Positions 47,626-56,001 of a stretch of 64,000 bases of DNA are shown here, one piece after another. The notes beneath the pieces are model-generated. The model was not told where the DNA came from and searched no databases. It saw nothing but the letters and a program-made list of their open reading frames with translations. The stretch comes from a virus: positions 1 through 64,000 of IMG/VR virus record IMGVR_UViG_3300042301_004094; one strand, 5' to 3'. Within the stretch, counting starts at the first letter, position 1. The number at the start of each line of letters is the position of its first letter. Both the position numbers and the translations under genes were made by a program.

Positions 47626-48456
47626 TTATACATTTAGTGTTTTATTCCAAGCAGCAATATGCAATCTTGTTAAACCACGGAAACGATATTTTTTAGCCAT
47701 TTCAAGACAGAATTGAGTACGTTCTTCAAATTCAGCAGCATCGTCTAAACCAGGCATACAAACAACGTTTTTAAGTGGAATATTAAATGGTACTACAAAG
47801 TCACGGAATAATTCTTGTACATCTTCTTCTGTGCTGATAACGAACTTAAATTGATAGTTCTTATGTTCCATAATACGCTCAATAGCAGCAGGAACAATAC
47901 GTTGCTTTTCAGTCATACCTGAATTGGCTAGCTTAGGAGAACAGTTAATTTGGTCTAGTTGATTGAATAATTCGTCTCCAATATAGATTGTACCATTTGT
48001 TTCAATCTCACTATATGGAGTAACTGAAGTATCTAATTTATACCAGTAATATAGAAAATTACAAATGGCTTCTTGATGTCCTTTAATTGTAGGTTCACCT
48101 CCAGTCCAAATAATATGAATGTTACCATCTTTGATATCATCATAAATGTCCTGTTCTTTCCATCGATCGATTAGATATTGGAAATCTTTATCTTCACCTC
48201 TCCACAACCACTGGCTTGTAGAATCACAAGTCCAAGTTGCTTTACCTTCAGCATGAAGGTCACCAACGAATATTTCTCCATCTTCTAATGTTTGTTCTTT
48301 CATTAACTTGTTGGTAAACATTCTACTCATACCACAGGTAAGATTACAAACACCAAAACGTACGAAGTACGAAGGGACACCAGATGAAATACCTTCACCC
48401 TGCACACTGTAAAAATCACTACTGATTAGTAGTTTATTTGGATCAATTTTGCTCAT
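47626..48456 (-). CDS. queE: QueE, 7-carboxy-7-deazaguanine synthase (276 aa)
   Basis: Radical SAM enzyme that ring-contracts 6-carboxytetrahydropterin to CDG. N-terminal YSVQGEGISSGVPSYFVRFG; the cluster cysteines are split as CNLTC then, 35 residues later, WTCDS (normal enzymes have CxxxCxxC close together). SAM-binding IIWTGGEPTI and substrate site SEIETNG are present. The insertion is a phage-type variant that probably still binds the Fe-S cluster. Confidence 0.9.
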   Translation of the reverse strand: MSKIDPNKLLISSDFYSVQGEGISSGVPSYFVRFGVCNLTCGMSRMFTNKLMKEQTLEDGEIFVGDLHAEGKATWTCDSTSQWLWRGEDKDFQYLIDRWKEQDIYDDIKDGNIHIIWTGGEPTIKGHQEAICNFLYYWYKLDTSVTPYSEIETNGTIYIGDELFNQLDQINCSPKLANSGMTEKQRIVPAAIERIMEHKNYQFKFVISTEEDVQELFRDFVVPFNIPLKNVVCMPGLDDAAEFEERTQFCLEMAKKYRFRGLTRLHIAAWNKTLNV

Positions 48457-48575
48457 TTAAATATTGTTTTTATATAATTGAATATAGGACTAAAATTATG
48501 CCATTCCAAAATAATGAACATAATGCTTGGATGTTTATCTCCGCAAAACCCTAATACGTGGATTATTTCATGCAT
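48453..48575 (-). CDS. Small protein (40 aa, tentative)
   Basis: A frame from ATG 48575 to TGA 48453 reads MHEIIHVLGFCGDKHPSIMF onward (hydrophobic middle, basic end). It occupies the gap upstream of queE and overlaps its start by 4 nt (ATGA), as coupled genes do. Short length leaves the call tentative. Confidence 0.4.
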   Translation of the reverse strand: MHEIIHVLGFCGDKHPSIMFIILEWHNFSPIFNYIKTIFK

Positions 48576-48577
48576 GT

Positions 48578-49423
48578 TTAAAGTGAATTTATATATTCTT
48601 GTAATCTATCTTTTGGTTCCCATACTAGTTTTTCTAATGCGGAATCGTTTTCACGTAAAGTTTCTCTGTAGTTTCCTTTTTGATCTGACATGTATACTTT
48701 TACACAGTTAAATCTTTTAATAAACATATCTGCTACTTCGTTTATAGAATAGTTTTTACCTGTTCCTAATTCCCAAGCATCATTTTGTTTATGGTATGTT
48801 AAACCTATTTTATAAAGACCTTCTACTATATCATCTACATGAGTAAAATCTCTTTTCTGTTTACCATCACCAACAATTGTAATTGGATGGTTTTTTTTAA
48901 TCTGTCCTCTCCATCTACCTATAACTGCTGCCCAATCTCCTTCAGTAATTTCTTTAGGACCATAAACGTTATAAAATCTAACTATTTCAACATTTAATTC
49001 ATAAACCTCTTTATACATTTTACAAATTTCTTCTCCGATGTATTTGTAACATGCATATGGGGATCTATGTGGGTTGTGCCATCGAGAAGATGAACCAGCA
49101 TATATTAATTTAGCACCTATCTGTTTTGCAAAATCACAAACAGCCTGAGTGCCCATTGTATTTACTCTAAAAGTTTCTGATGGATTCTCAAATGAGGGTT
49201 GTATTCTACTAAGTGCTGCTAAATGGTAGATTATTTTAAAATCTTTATCCATTAATGATATTTGTTCAATATCACCTGAATGGTAACTACAACCATCAAT
49301 TTCGTTCTCTTTTGAGCCGCTATCATAGTTATCTAAAGATACTACTGTGTGTCCTTCTTTAAGCAATCTTGCTATAAGATTTGAACCAATAAATCCTGCT
49401 CCTCCAGTTACTAATATTTTCAT
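48578..49423 (-). CDS. NAD-dependent sugar epimerase/dehydratase (281 aa)
   Basis: Extended SDR: dinucleotide motif GGAGFIGSNLIARLL at the start (ATG 49423), Asp in VVSLDNYDSG, catalytic SSSRW...YACYKYIGE (Ser and YxxxK; YACYK) and RFYNVYGPKEI. Converts a nucleotide sugar, most like UDP-glucose/GDP-mannose type epimerases. May supply donors for the glycosyltransferases at 29.6-35.6 kb (inference). It sits inside the queuosine-type cluster. Confidence 0.8.
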   Translation of the reverse strand: MKILVTGGAGFIGSNLIARLLKEGHTVVSLDNYDSGSKENEIDGCSYHSGDIEQISLMDKDFKIIYHLAALSRIQPSFENPSETFRVNTMGTQAVCDFAKQIGAKLIYAGSSSRWHNPHRSPYACYKYIGEEICKMYKEVYELNVEIVRFYNVYGPKEITEGDWAAVIGRWRGQIKKNHPITIVGDGKQKRDFTHVDDIVEGLYKIGLTYHKQNDAWELGTGKNYSINEVADMFIKRFNCVKVYMSDQKGNYRETLRENDSALEKLVWEPKDRLQEYINSL

Positions 49424-49427
49424 AGTT

Positions 49428-49472
49428 TTAAAATAAAAAACATCTCCCCCATCCATAGACGAGGGAGATGTT
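49428..49472 (-). terminator. Rho-independent terminator
   Basis: Minus strand ACATCTCCC, 14-nt loop, GGGAGATGT, then TTTTTATTTT. A strong terminator after the 78-aa gene. Confidence 0.85.
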
Positions 49473-49483
49473 GGGTGGTTGAA

Positions 49484-49720
49484 TTAAGCAGTTGCTAATT
49501 CTGTGTTTTTAACACGACGACGAGTTAAATTATACATTGCGTTTGCAATTGGATCATTTACTCTACGTCTAAAGGCTGTAATGTTAGATAAATGACTAAC
49601 AGAATAACCTGTTTCTTCAGATAATCTTGTCAAATCACCAATACGTTGACGGTGAGTGAAGAATGACAATTTTGCTGTGCGGTTTAAGTAGTTCGCACGT
49701 ACTTTAGTTTGATAACTCAT
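49484..49720 (-). CDS. Putative DNA-binding protein (78 aa)
   Basis: Basic, with a helix-turn-helix-like stretch: IGDLTRLSEETGYSVSHLSN, where the second helix (SVSHLSNITAFRRR) would be the recognition helix. Could be a phage regulator. Ends in a strong terminator, so it is the last gene of its transcript. Confidence 0.55.
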   Translation of the reverse strand: MSYQTKVRANYLNRTAKLSFFTHRQRIGDLTRLSEETGYSVSHLSNITAFRRRVNDPIANAMYNLTRRRVKNTELATA

Positions 49721-49740
49721 AACTATATTTGATTTATTGT

Positions 49741-50628
49741 TTACGAATTGTGTTCAGCTAATACTTTTTCTACATGAGCCTTAGCTACTTCCCATGTTAC
49801 AGGACCTGTTTCGTCAGCATATGCTACAGGATCAGGACGTCCTAATCTAATGAATGCTTCAATACGCTCTACTGATGCTGCTGATTTATAATCAGAATAC
49901 CATTCACCATATTCATCTCCTTGACAGTAGTAAATTGGTTTATAAGATGTATTAGTACGTCTATACACTTCATCAAAATCGAGATTCAAGATACCACAAG
50001 ATCTTTGCCCATCCTCTAAAATGTCAAATTTATTTAACTCAAGATATGGAGTATAATGGTATACTAATTCAGAATCCCAGTTACCAATTTTAAACGCTTC
50101 AAAATCAACATCGCGGAACTCTTGTCTACAATCAGGATAAATTGCATGATCACCAGCATGAATCCCCATTGCGATTGCTACTGAATCTCCTATAGCACAA
50201 TCATCACCAATATTTTTAGTTGCAACTGATAATGCTACAGCTTGAATCAATGAAGCAAATATTTTATTACGATTAGGTACAACTGTTTCTTTCATGTTGT
50301 CCTGCTCATAATGTCCTTCTGGTACATCGGAACCACCAGTTACTAAAGCTGAGTTTAATAATTGTGATAAACCATCTAATTTAATAATTTGAAAGTTTAC
50401 TGTTGGGTAGAATTCTTCAAACCCGTTTGGAGCACGATCATGATGGAATACTCTTAATGGATTAGAGTTAATGTACTCTACTAATGATGTAGCACGCTCT
50501 AATTCTACTTTGTGTTTTTGACCATAATCAAAACCTAATGCTGTTACTTCATAGCCGCTAGCTAATAGGTGTAACAATAATGAACTACTGTCCATACCAC
50601 CTGATAATGATAAAACTGCTTTTTTCAT
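49741..50628 (-). CDS. queC: QueC, preQ0 synthase (295 aa)
   Basis: Converts CDG to 7-cyano-7-deazaguanine (preQ0) with ATP and ammonia. PP-loop SLSGGMDSSSLLLHLLASG; DYGQKHKVELERA; ends SVERIEAFIRLGRPDPVAY. The C-terminal zinc motif is altered: in the usual position WSCYxx...CGxCxxC there is TSYKPIYYCQGDE..., leaving one Cys of four. This matches the phage-type QueC as I know it and suggests zinc is not needed. Confidence 0.9.
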   Translation of the reverse strand: MKKAVLSLSGGMDSSSLLLHLLASGYEVTALGFDYGQKHKVELERATSLVEYINSNPLRVFHHDRAPNGFEEFYPTVNFQIIKLDGLSQLLNSALVTGGSDVPEGHYEQDNMKETVVPNRNKIFASLIQAVALSVATKNIGDDCAIGDSVAIAMGIHAGDHAIYPDCRQEFRDVDFEAFKIGNWDSELVYHYTPYLELNKFDILEDGQRSCGILNLDFDEVYRRTNTSYKPIYYCQGDEYGEWYSDYKSAASVERIEAFIRLGRPDPVAYADETGPVTWEVAKAHVEKVLAEHNS

Positions 50629-50680
50629 TCTAAATGAATTTATTTGGGATCGTATTTATTTATTAAACGCTTACTCCCGT

Positions 50681-50893
50681 TTAAGCGTTGTTGAATAATG
50701 CTTTAATCTTGAAAAACTGATCTAAAAACGGTTTTTCATAGGTAATAATAATGCCATTCTTAAATGGAGAATGAGCAACAATCTTAGTACCACGTCTCGC
50801 GTTTACAATCTTAGAGAAGTCATGTACTTGTTTGCCCAAAGCAGAACCTGCTGGTTTGCCTAAATAATCATAAAGTGAAATCATTGTTATCAT
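50681..50893 (-). CDS. Hypothetical protein (70 aa)
   Basis: Starts MITMISLYDYLGKPAGSALG; mixed alpha/beta, hydrophobic C-terminus (GIIITYEKPFLDQFFKIKAL). ATG at 50893 or 50884 cannot be distinguished. No family recognised. Directly downstream of the DpdA-like gene. Confidence 0.55.
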   Translation of the reverse strand: MITMISLYDYLGKPAGSALGKQVHDFSKIVNARRGTKIVAHSPFKNGIIITYEKPFLDQFFKIKALFNNA

Positions 50894-50900
50894 AACTTTT

Positions 50901-51686
50901 TTATTTTATAAATTTTCTGAATTGTTGTACGTTGAATGTAATATCTTCTACCTGCCCACTCAAGTCTTTCTCAAAGTAATGCTCTAATTTTTCCTTTGGT
51001 TTCCATGTTAAACCACTATCAGTGTATCTTTGTCCTTCAGCACCAACTAAAATAGGATTAGACGTATCTACTGATTTAACAAATGTCCAATCTTTATATG
51101 ACATAAACTCTTGTGGTAATGAACATCCTAACAAATGGTGGTAATGTGACTTTCTGATAGTATTAGATGCAACTAAACGTCTAATAAACTCCATTCTACC
51201 ATACATTGCTGCTTTTAAATGATCCATTCCTTCATATTCATATTGGTATGCAATGCTTGAATGATTAAATGCAATATGAGTATAACCTAAATCAACTAAT
51301 GTTTGATATGTTGTAATTAATTCACCCATGTCTTTACCTTGACATACAGCCATTAAATTAACTCCTTCAGGTAGATTTGGTTTATGATTAATCATCCAAC
51401 TTTTAGCATTAACTAATGTTGTTGTTGAATCGTTCCAGGCATCAGGTACAATGAATATATCAGGACGAACTAAATTAATCTTTTCTAATAAATCTTCTGT
51501 TGTATGCAATACACCTTCAAATAAACCATTATCCATGATAATGAAACGTTTATCTAAACGTGATTTTTGAAAGAATATTCTATATTGATCGTACTGATCA
51601 ATTAAGTGAGGTAAACAATAATCATAATCATTCCATTTATATGCATGGTGCATTAATGCTAAAGGTAATTCATGACTAATCTTCAT
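50901..51686 (-). CDS. dpdA-like: TGT/DpdA-like DNA guanine transglycosylase (261 aa)
   Basis: Belongs to the tRNA-guanine transglycosylase superfamily by motif order: IIMDNGLFEG (equivalent of TDSGGFQ, substrate Asp), FIVPDAWND, LMAVCQGKDMGELITT (QG), and KSVDTSNPILVG (likely nucleophile Asp). Phage members (DpdA) exchange guanine in DNA for preQ0 or derivatives. With FolE, QueD, QueE and QueC nearby, the predicted end product is 7-deazaguanine in phage DNA. Shorter than tRNA TGT, as expected for phage DpdA types. Confidence 0.75.
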   Translation of the reverse strand: MKISHELPLALMHHAYKWNDYDYCLPHLIDQYDQYRIFFQKSRLDKRFIIMDNGLFEGVLHTTEDLLEKINLVRPDIFIVPDAWNDSTTTLVNAKSWMINHKPNLPEGVNLMAVCQGKDMGELITTYQTLVDLGYTHIAFNHSSIAYQYEYEGMDHLKAAMYGRMEFIRRLVASNTIRKSHYHHLLGCSLPQEFMSYKDWTFVKSVDTSNPILVGAEGQRYTDSGLTWKPKEKLEHYFEKDLSGQVEDITFNVQQFRKFIK

Positions 51687-51963
51687 AGTGTTTTAATTTT
51701 TTCTTTAATCTATTAATTCTAATTTGACAATACCATTTACCCATATTACCAGATGCATTTTTATATCTTTCTTCCCAATACTTAATACCTTTGTTAGTTT
51801 TAGCATTTGCTTTTTCAAGATAATCAATGTCCCAATAACTGTTATTTTCCAACATAGCTTCTTCCCAATATCCTTCAGTATAATGGGGAGCTTGTTGTTC
51901 ATACTCTTCGCGAAGAGCTTTGCGTCGTGCTTTTTCTAGATTTTTACCTAGTTTCTTATTCAT
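51676..51963 (-). CDS. Hypothetical basic protein (95 aa)
   Basis: Helical and basic (KLGKNLEKARRKALREEYEQ; ending CQIRINRLKKKLKHYED). Many Tyr and Trp in between (YTEGYWEEAMLENNSYWDID). Both neighbours overlap it (8-11 nt), so it belongs to the DpdA/QueD operon. It could bind DNA as a helper; not recognised. Confidence 0.55.
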   Translation of the reverse strand: MNKKLGKNLEKARRKALREEYEQQAPHYTEGYWEEAMLENNSYWDIDYLEKANAKTNKGIKYWEERYKNASGNMGKWYCQIRINRLKKKLKHYED

Positions 51964-52417
51964 ATATGGCGGTATTTTTGTTGTTTTCCATGAATTCTAC
52001 TCTTACAACACTAACCCTACCATTAGTTTCTTCTTGAACAAATGTATTTAATTTTTCAAAAACATATTTTGCGAACTGTTCTGCGCCAACAGCTGGTAAT
52101 ATTCTAAGTTGAATAATACCAAGTTCACCCATTGTTTTAAACCCACCCAATGCTGGATCATCTTCAGTTATAATTGTAGTATGGTCAAACATATAGTCCA
52201 TCCATTCTTTAGGGTTTTTACCATCAATGTTTCCTTTAGCACGTTTCATACCACCAAAATCCCAAACCCAATTACGTTCATCTAATTCACCTTCAAACCA
52301 TACTCTAAATGATACTCCATATCCATGGAGGAATCTGCAGTGAGTACCTTCTGCTTTCCATTGACGAAATACTGTACTGAAACCGTCAAACAACTTTGTT
52401 GATTGAAACTTTGCCAT
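51956..52417 (-). CDS. queD: QueD, 6-carboxytetrahydropterin synthase-like (153 aa)
   Basis: Second step of 7-deazaguanine synthesis. The catalytic Cys is in GTHCRFLHGYG and DFGGMKR, FDHTTI and VRVEFMEN fit the T-fold. The zinc histidines differ: the usual AAH is TVF and HGH is HGY, so one or two ligands must be supplied otherwise (e.g. the His before the Cys). This looks like a phage-specific QueD form, still likely active. Confidence 0.85.
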   Translation of the reverse strand: MAKFQSTKLFDGFSTVFRQWKAEGTHCRFLHGYGVSFRVWFEGELDERNWVWDFGGMKRAKGNIDGKNPKEWMDYMFDHTTIITEDDPALGGFKTMGELGIIQLRILPAVGAEQFAKYVFEKLNTFVQEETNGRVSVVRVEFMENNKNTAIYE

Positions 52418-52418
52418 T

Positions 52419-52637
52419 TTATTTATCTTTTTTTATTGTAATATTTGATCTGAATAAGATTCCTGCCATTAGATTTAATCCACATGCTTCCCAAAAATTA
52501 ATATATCTTAACCCAAAAATATTTGGCATTAGTTGGTTCCATAAAAATTGTAGAGGTAGACCAAATAGCAAAGCAGCTAAGGCTAATAATCCTACAAGGT
52601 ACAAGGCTTGTTCAATTGGTTTCATGTTGTTATTCAT
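52419..52637 (-). CDS. Two-TM membrane protein (72 aa)
   Basis: Segments ALYLVGLLALAALLFGLPLQ and FWEACGLNLMAGILF are hydrophobic and could span the membrane; ends basic (RSNITIKKDK). Downstream of the 67-aa gene with an 8-nt overlap. Function unknown. Confidence 0.55.
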   Translation of the reverse strand: MNNNMKPIEQALYLVGLLALAALLFGLPLQFLWNQLMPNIFGLRYINFWEACGLNLMAGILFRSNITIKKDK

Positions 52638-52833
52638 TTTCTATTTCGTCGTTATTTAATTCGTCTAACTCTGTTTGATTTACTATTTTCCAGTTTTTAT
52701 CATCATCAATAATACTGTAAACTTGATCCATAATTTCTTCCAACTCTTTAGTTAATGAAGTAATGTCAACATCGTCTTCTGTTAATTTGGTTTGGATTTG
52801 TTCTGCTTTATTTAGTAATTCTATTAAGTTCAT
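52630..52833 (-). CDS. Acidic helical protein (67 aa)
   Basis: Highly acidic with leucine-rich helices (LIELLNKAEQIQTKLTEDDV, TSLTKELEEIMDQVYSIIDD). Resembles a small coiled-coil or inhibitor type protein. Overlaps genes on both sides. No known family. Confidence 0.55.
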   Translation of the reverse strand: MNLIELLNKAEQIQTKLTEDDVDITSLTKELEEIMDQVYSIIDDDKNWKIVNQTELDELNNDEIENE

Positions 52834-53039
52834 TTTTTCTTATTTGGAGTGAATTTAAGTATTTCCTCTGACAATACCACCCTTCCTTTAGTATCTCTTG
52901 GTTCATAAGGGCAATGTCTGCAATGATCACCACAGCAACTGCCTCTATTAATATGAGTAAGCGCAGTGAAAATCACGCGCTCACCCTCTATATAGTAATC
53001 AACTCCGTTTCTTAATTGCTTATCCTTCACAAGATACAC
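52830..53039 (-). CDS. DUF5522-like Cys-rich protein (69 aa)
   Basis: Central motif INRGSCCGDHCRHCPYEP matches the Bacteroidota DUF5522 pattern (GxCCGxxCRHCPY), which probably binds a metal. Overlaps the NrdA stop by 20 nt; its function next to a redox enzyme is unproven. Confidence 0.65.
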   Translation of the reverse strand: MYLVKDKQLRNGVDYYIEGERVIFTALTHINRGSCCGDHCRHCPYEPRDTKGRVVLSEEILKFTPNKKK

Positions 53040-54744
53040 ATTCAGATAAACGTTGTAAATTGTCTCCTCTCAATACTGATTCGGTACGTAAGTAGTATAA
53101 TGTTTTAATACCAGCTTTATGTGCTTCTTTATGTACTTGAGATATCCATTTTGGAGTGTCATTTGGATCAAAACATAAATTTAATGAAATTGCTTGATCA
53201 ATATATTGTTGTCTAATAGCGTTTTGTTTTACTATTTCTAATTGATTAATTTCTTTAAATGTTAAGAACACTGATTTTTCTTCATCAGTTAAAATATAAC
53301 TAGGAACATTAATTACTGATCCTTGATCTTTTAGGATTTGATCCCAAACACTATCAATATTATATCCTTTTTTATCTAGTAATTCTTCTAGAATTTTATT
53401 TCGTTTAATGAATACGCCTTTTGCTGTTTTAAGGTTATATACATTCGCTGGAATTGGTTCAATCGATGGTGACACACCTCCCGAGATATGAGCATTTGAT
53501 ACCGTTGGTGCAATTGCTAAATGGTGGGAATGTCTTAATCCAGTACCTTTACACCATTCTGGCTCACCGTATAGTTCTGCTTGGTCACGTGATGCTTTTA
53601 AAGTTTCTGTCTGGATAAATTCAGATATAACTCTAGTCAATGCTGATGATTGAATACTAGCAAATGGTATTCCTTTTGATTGTAGTAATGTATGCCATCC
53701 TAAAACACCAATTCCAATTGCTCTACCTTTAGTAGCAGAACGAACTGTATTTTCCATAAATTTGATATTCTTAGCTCTATCAATAAATTCTTGTAATACA
53801 CCTTCTAAGAACCAACATGCTACTTCTGGTAATGTCATACCATTTTCGAATTTATAGTCTTTCCATTCATCCCAACGTGCTAAATTTAATGATGATAAAC
53901 AACAAATAAATGAATGTAATTCGTCTGTGTATAATGAAATCTCACTACAAATGTTTGTCATTGATACATGAAGATTTAACTTCTTATATCCTTCAGGATT
54001 TGCATTGTTAACATTATCTTCAAACATGATATAAGGTTCACCAGTTTCAAGACGTGTTTTTAATATATCACCCCACAAACGCATAGAACGTTCATCCTTA
54101 TTTTCTAACTTATCCATAAATGTATCATCAATAACAACACATTGGTGTAAGTTCAAACATTGACGATTAACATCACCTTTTGGTCTACGGATTTGTAAAA
54201 ATTCTTCAATATCTGGGTGGTTGATACTTAGGTTAACAGATGCTGCACCTCTTCTAACTGATCCTTGGTTTGTAGCAAGAATAGTTGAGTCATAAATTTT
54301 ACACCAAGGCACTACACCTTCAGACACACCATTATCTCTAATGGCTTTACCTCTACCTCTAATACGAGATACTCCAATACCAACTCCACCACCTTGAGAT
54401 GATAATCTCATTAATTCAGAGTTTGCATCAGCAATACCTTCAATAGAATCACCAACATCAATACCAAAACATGAAATAGGCATTCCACGCTCAGTACCTA
54501 AATTTGATAATACTGGGGATGCTAAACATAGCCAGTTTTTTACTATCGCTTCATAGAATATTGGTTGTAAGTCTTTACGTCTTAATCTACGTGAAGAAGC
54601 TTTACTTACTCTTTTAAACGCACCAAATACATCTTCATCAGGCATTAAATACCCTTTAGAAATCATACTTAATGCTATTTCATCCATCCAAGAAGGAAAA
54701 TCTTTACCTTTAACCCAGGTACTGGTGTCTACTTGTATACTCAT
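53020..54744 (-). CDS. nrdA: Ribonucleotide reductase large subunit, NrdA (574 aa)
   Basis: Class I reductase. Active-site cysteines in MPISCFGIDV and TNICSEI, with CCLSSLNLARWD, and a redox pair at the C-terminus (LSECVSCEG). The radical-transfer tyrosines lie in TLYYLRTES. It lacks the N-terminal ATP-cone allosteric domain, so activity may not be shut off by dATP. Start at ATG 54744 (MSIQVDTSTWVKG). Works with NrdB next to it. Confidence 0.9.
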   Translation of the reverse strand: MSIQVDTSTWVKGKDFPSWMDEIALSMISKGYLMPDEDVFGAFKRVSKASSRRLRRKDLQPIFYEAIVKNWLCLASPVLSNLGTERGMPISCFGIDVGDSIEGIADANSELMRLSSQGGGVGIGVSRIRGRGKAIRDNGVSEGVVPWCKIYDSTILATNQGSVRRGAASVNLSINHPDIEEFLQIRRPKGDVNRQCLNLHQCVVIDDTFMDKLENKDERSMRLWGDILKTRLETGEPYIMFEDNVNNANPEGYKKLNLHVSMTNICSEISLYTDELHSFICCLSSLNLARWDEWKDYKFENGMTLPEVACWFLEGVLQEFIDRAKNIKFMENTVRSATKGRAIGIGVLGWHTLLQSKGIPFASIQSSALTRVISEFIQTETLKASRDQAELYGEPEWCKGTGLRHSHHLAIAPTVSNAHISGGVSPSIEPIPANVYNLKTAKGVFIKRNKILEELLDKKGYNIDSVWDQILKDQGSVINVPSYILTDEEKSVFLTFKEINQLEIVKQNAIRQQYIDQAISLNLCFDPNDTPKWISQVHKEAHKAGIKTLYYLRTESVLRGDNLQRLSECVSCEG

Positions 54745-54758
54745 CTTATAATTTAATT

Positions 54759-55709
54759 TTAAAGGTCTGACCAATCTGCGTTTGACTTTGAATAACTAGT
54801 CACGCGTCCTGCGAAGAAATCTTGGTGTGTTTTTCCACTTGTTAAATGTCCAAACCATTCCATTTGTTTTAGTAAGTTAGGATCAATATCATTGAAAATA
54901 CCATTATAACCTAATTCAACCATTTTTTCATTTGCTCTTGCTTTGATAAATGTTTTTAGTTGAGGGATGTTTAAACCTTCAATATCTCCCATTTCAAATG
55001 CTTTATCAATAAAATCAAATTCTAACTGAACTGATAATCGACAAGCTTCTGCTACACCTGATCTCATTTCTGCTGTATTTAATTCAGGTTGTTCTTCTAA
55101 TAATTTTTTAAATAACCAACATCCTGCTTTTGAGTGTAATGACTCATCTCTAACACTCCATTCTACAATCTGACCAGTTCCTTTCATTAAATTTCTTAAT
55201 TGAAAAGACATCAATATAGCAAATGAAGAGAATAAATTAACACCTTCAGTGAATGCTGAGAATATAGCTAATGATAATGCTTTTTCTTCAATATTATCAC
55301 CAGGTACTTCAATTAAGCGATCAATTTTTGCTTTTGATGCTTCGTCTTCCATAAATGCTTGGAAATCATCTAGTCCTAATTCTTCATTTAATCGAGCATA
55401 GGCTTCAGCATGAATACTTTCAAAATCAGCAAACACACGAGCCATAGCTTGAATCTCTGGTTTTGGGAACCATAATGATACTTTAGTAGACCAATAATCA
55501 TTAACGTGTACTTCTGTTTGAGCGAATGATTTTAGAATATTTCCTATCAAATTCTTTTCTGAATCGGTTAATTTTAATTTCCAATCATTTAGATCAGAAG
55601 CCAAAGGTACTTCATCAGCCAACCAGTGTACTCTATGTTGGTCTTTATAAAAGTTGAATGCTTCTTGGTATTCAAATGGTTTGTAGAAAATACGTGGTTC
55701 AGTTATCAT
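54759..55709 (-). CDS. nrdB: Ribonucleotide reductase small subunit, NrdB (316 aa)
   Basis: Diiron ferritin-fold protein: iron ligands in FADFESIHAEAYARL and VRDESLHSKAGCWLF; starts EPRIFYKPFEYQEAFNFYKD. It makes the radical used by NrdA. Start overlaps the stop of the thioredoxin gene by 4 nt, so the two are coupled. Confidence 0.9.
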   Translation of the reverse strand: MITEPRIFYKPFEYQEAFNFYKDQHRVHWLADEVPLASDLNDWKLKLTDSEKNLIGNILKSFAQTEVHVNDYWSTKVSLWFPKPEIQAMARVFADFESIHAEAYARLNEELGLDDFQAFMEDEASKAKIDRLIEVPGDNIEEKALSLAIFSAFTEGVNLFSSFAILMSFQLRNLMKGTGQIVEWSVRDESLHSKAGCWLFKKLLEEQPELNTAEMRSGVAEACRLSVQLEFDFIDKAFEMGDIEGLNIPQLKTFIKARANEKMVELGYNGIFNDIDPNLLKQMEWFGHLTSGKTHQDFFAGRVTSYSKSNADWSDL

Positions 55710-55966
55710 TTTAATGAATTTAATAAGTTAATTAATGTTGGTTTTGATTGCATACCCAAGGTACGCTTTACTTCTTGCCCATCAACTTCTATTACTAAAG
55801 TAGGAACTGAACGAATGTTATATTTTAGTGTTAAATCTGGATTGCTATCTACATCTATTGTTTCAAAATTAACATCTGTTAATTCTGATTGAACTTGCGC
55901 TACTAAAGGAGCAAGTTGCTTACATGGGCCGCACCAAGCAGCCGTGAACCTTTTTACCGTTACCAT
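55706..55966 (-). CDS. Thioredoxin (86 aa)
   Basis: Active site TAAWCGPCKQL with cis-Pro SVPTLVIEVDG. Short thioredoxin (86 aa versus ~105), as in other phages. Would reduce NrdA each cycle; located directly before nrdB. Reading-order start lies 20 nt after a TATATTTAT element. Confidence 0.9.
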   Translation of the reverse strand: MVTVKRFTAAWCGPCKQLAPLVAQVQSELTDVNFETIDVDSNPDLTLKYNIRSVPTLVIEVDGQEVKRTLGMQSKPTLINLLNSLK

Positions 55967-55985
55967 AATTTTTATTGTTGTAGTT

Positions 55986-55994
55986 ATAAATATA
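55986..55994 (-). promoter_or_regulatory. TATATTTAT promoter-like element (class II)
   Basis: Minus strand TATATTTAT, 20 nt before the thioredoxin gene, after the helicase stop. Confidence 0.4.
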
Positions 55995-56001
55995 GTATAT
56001 A

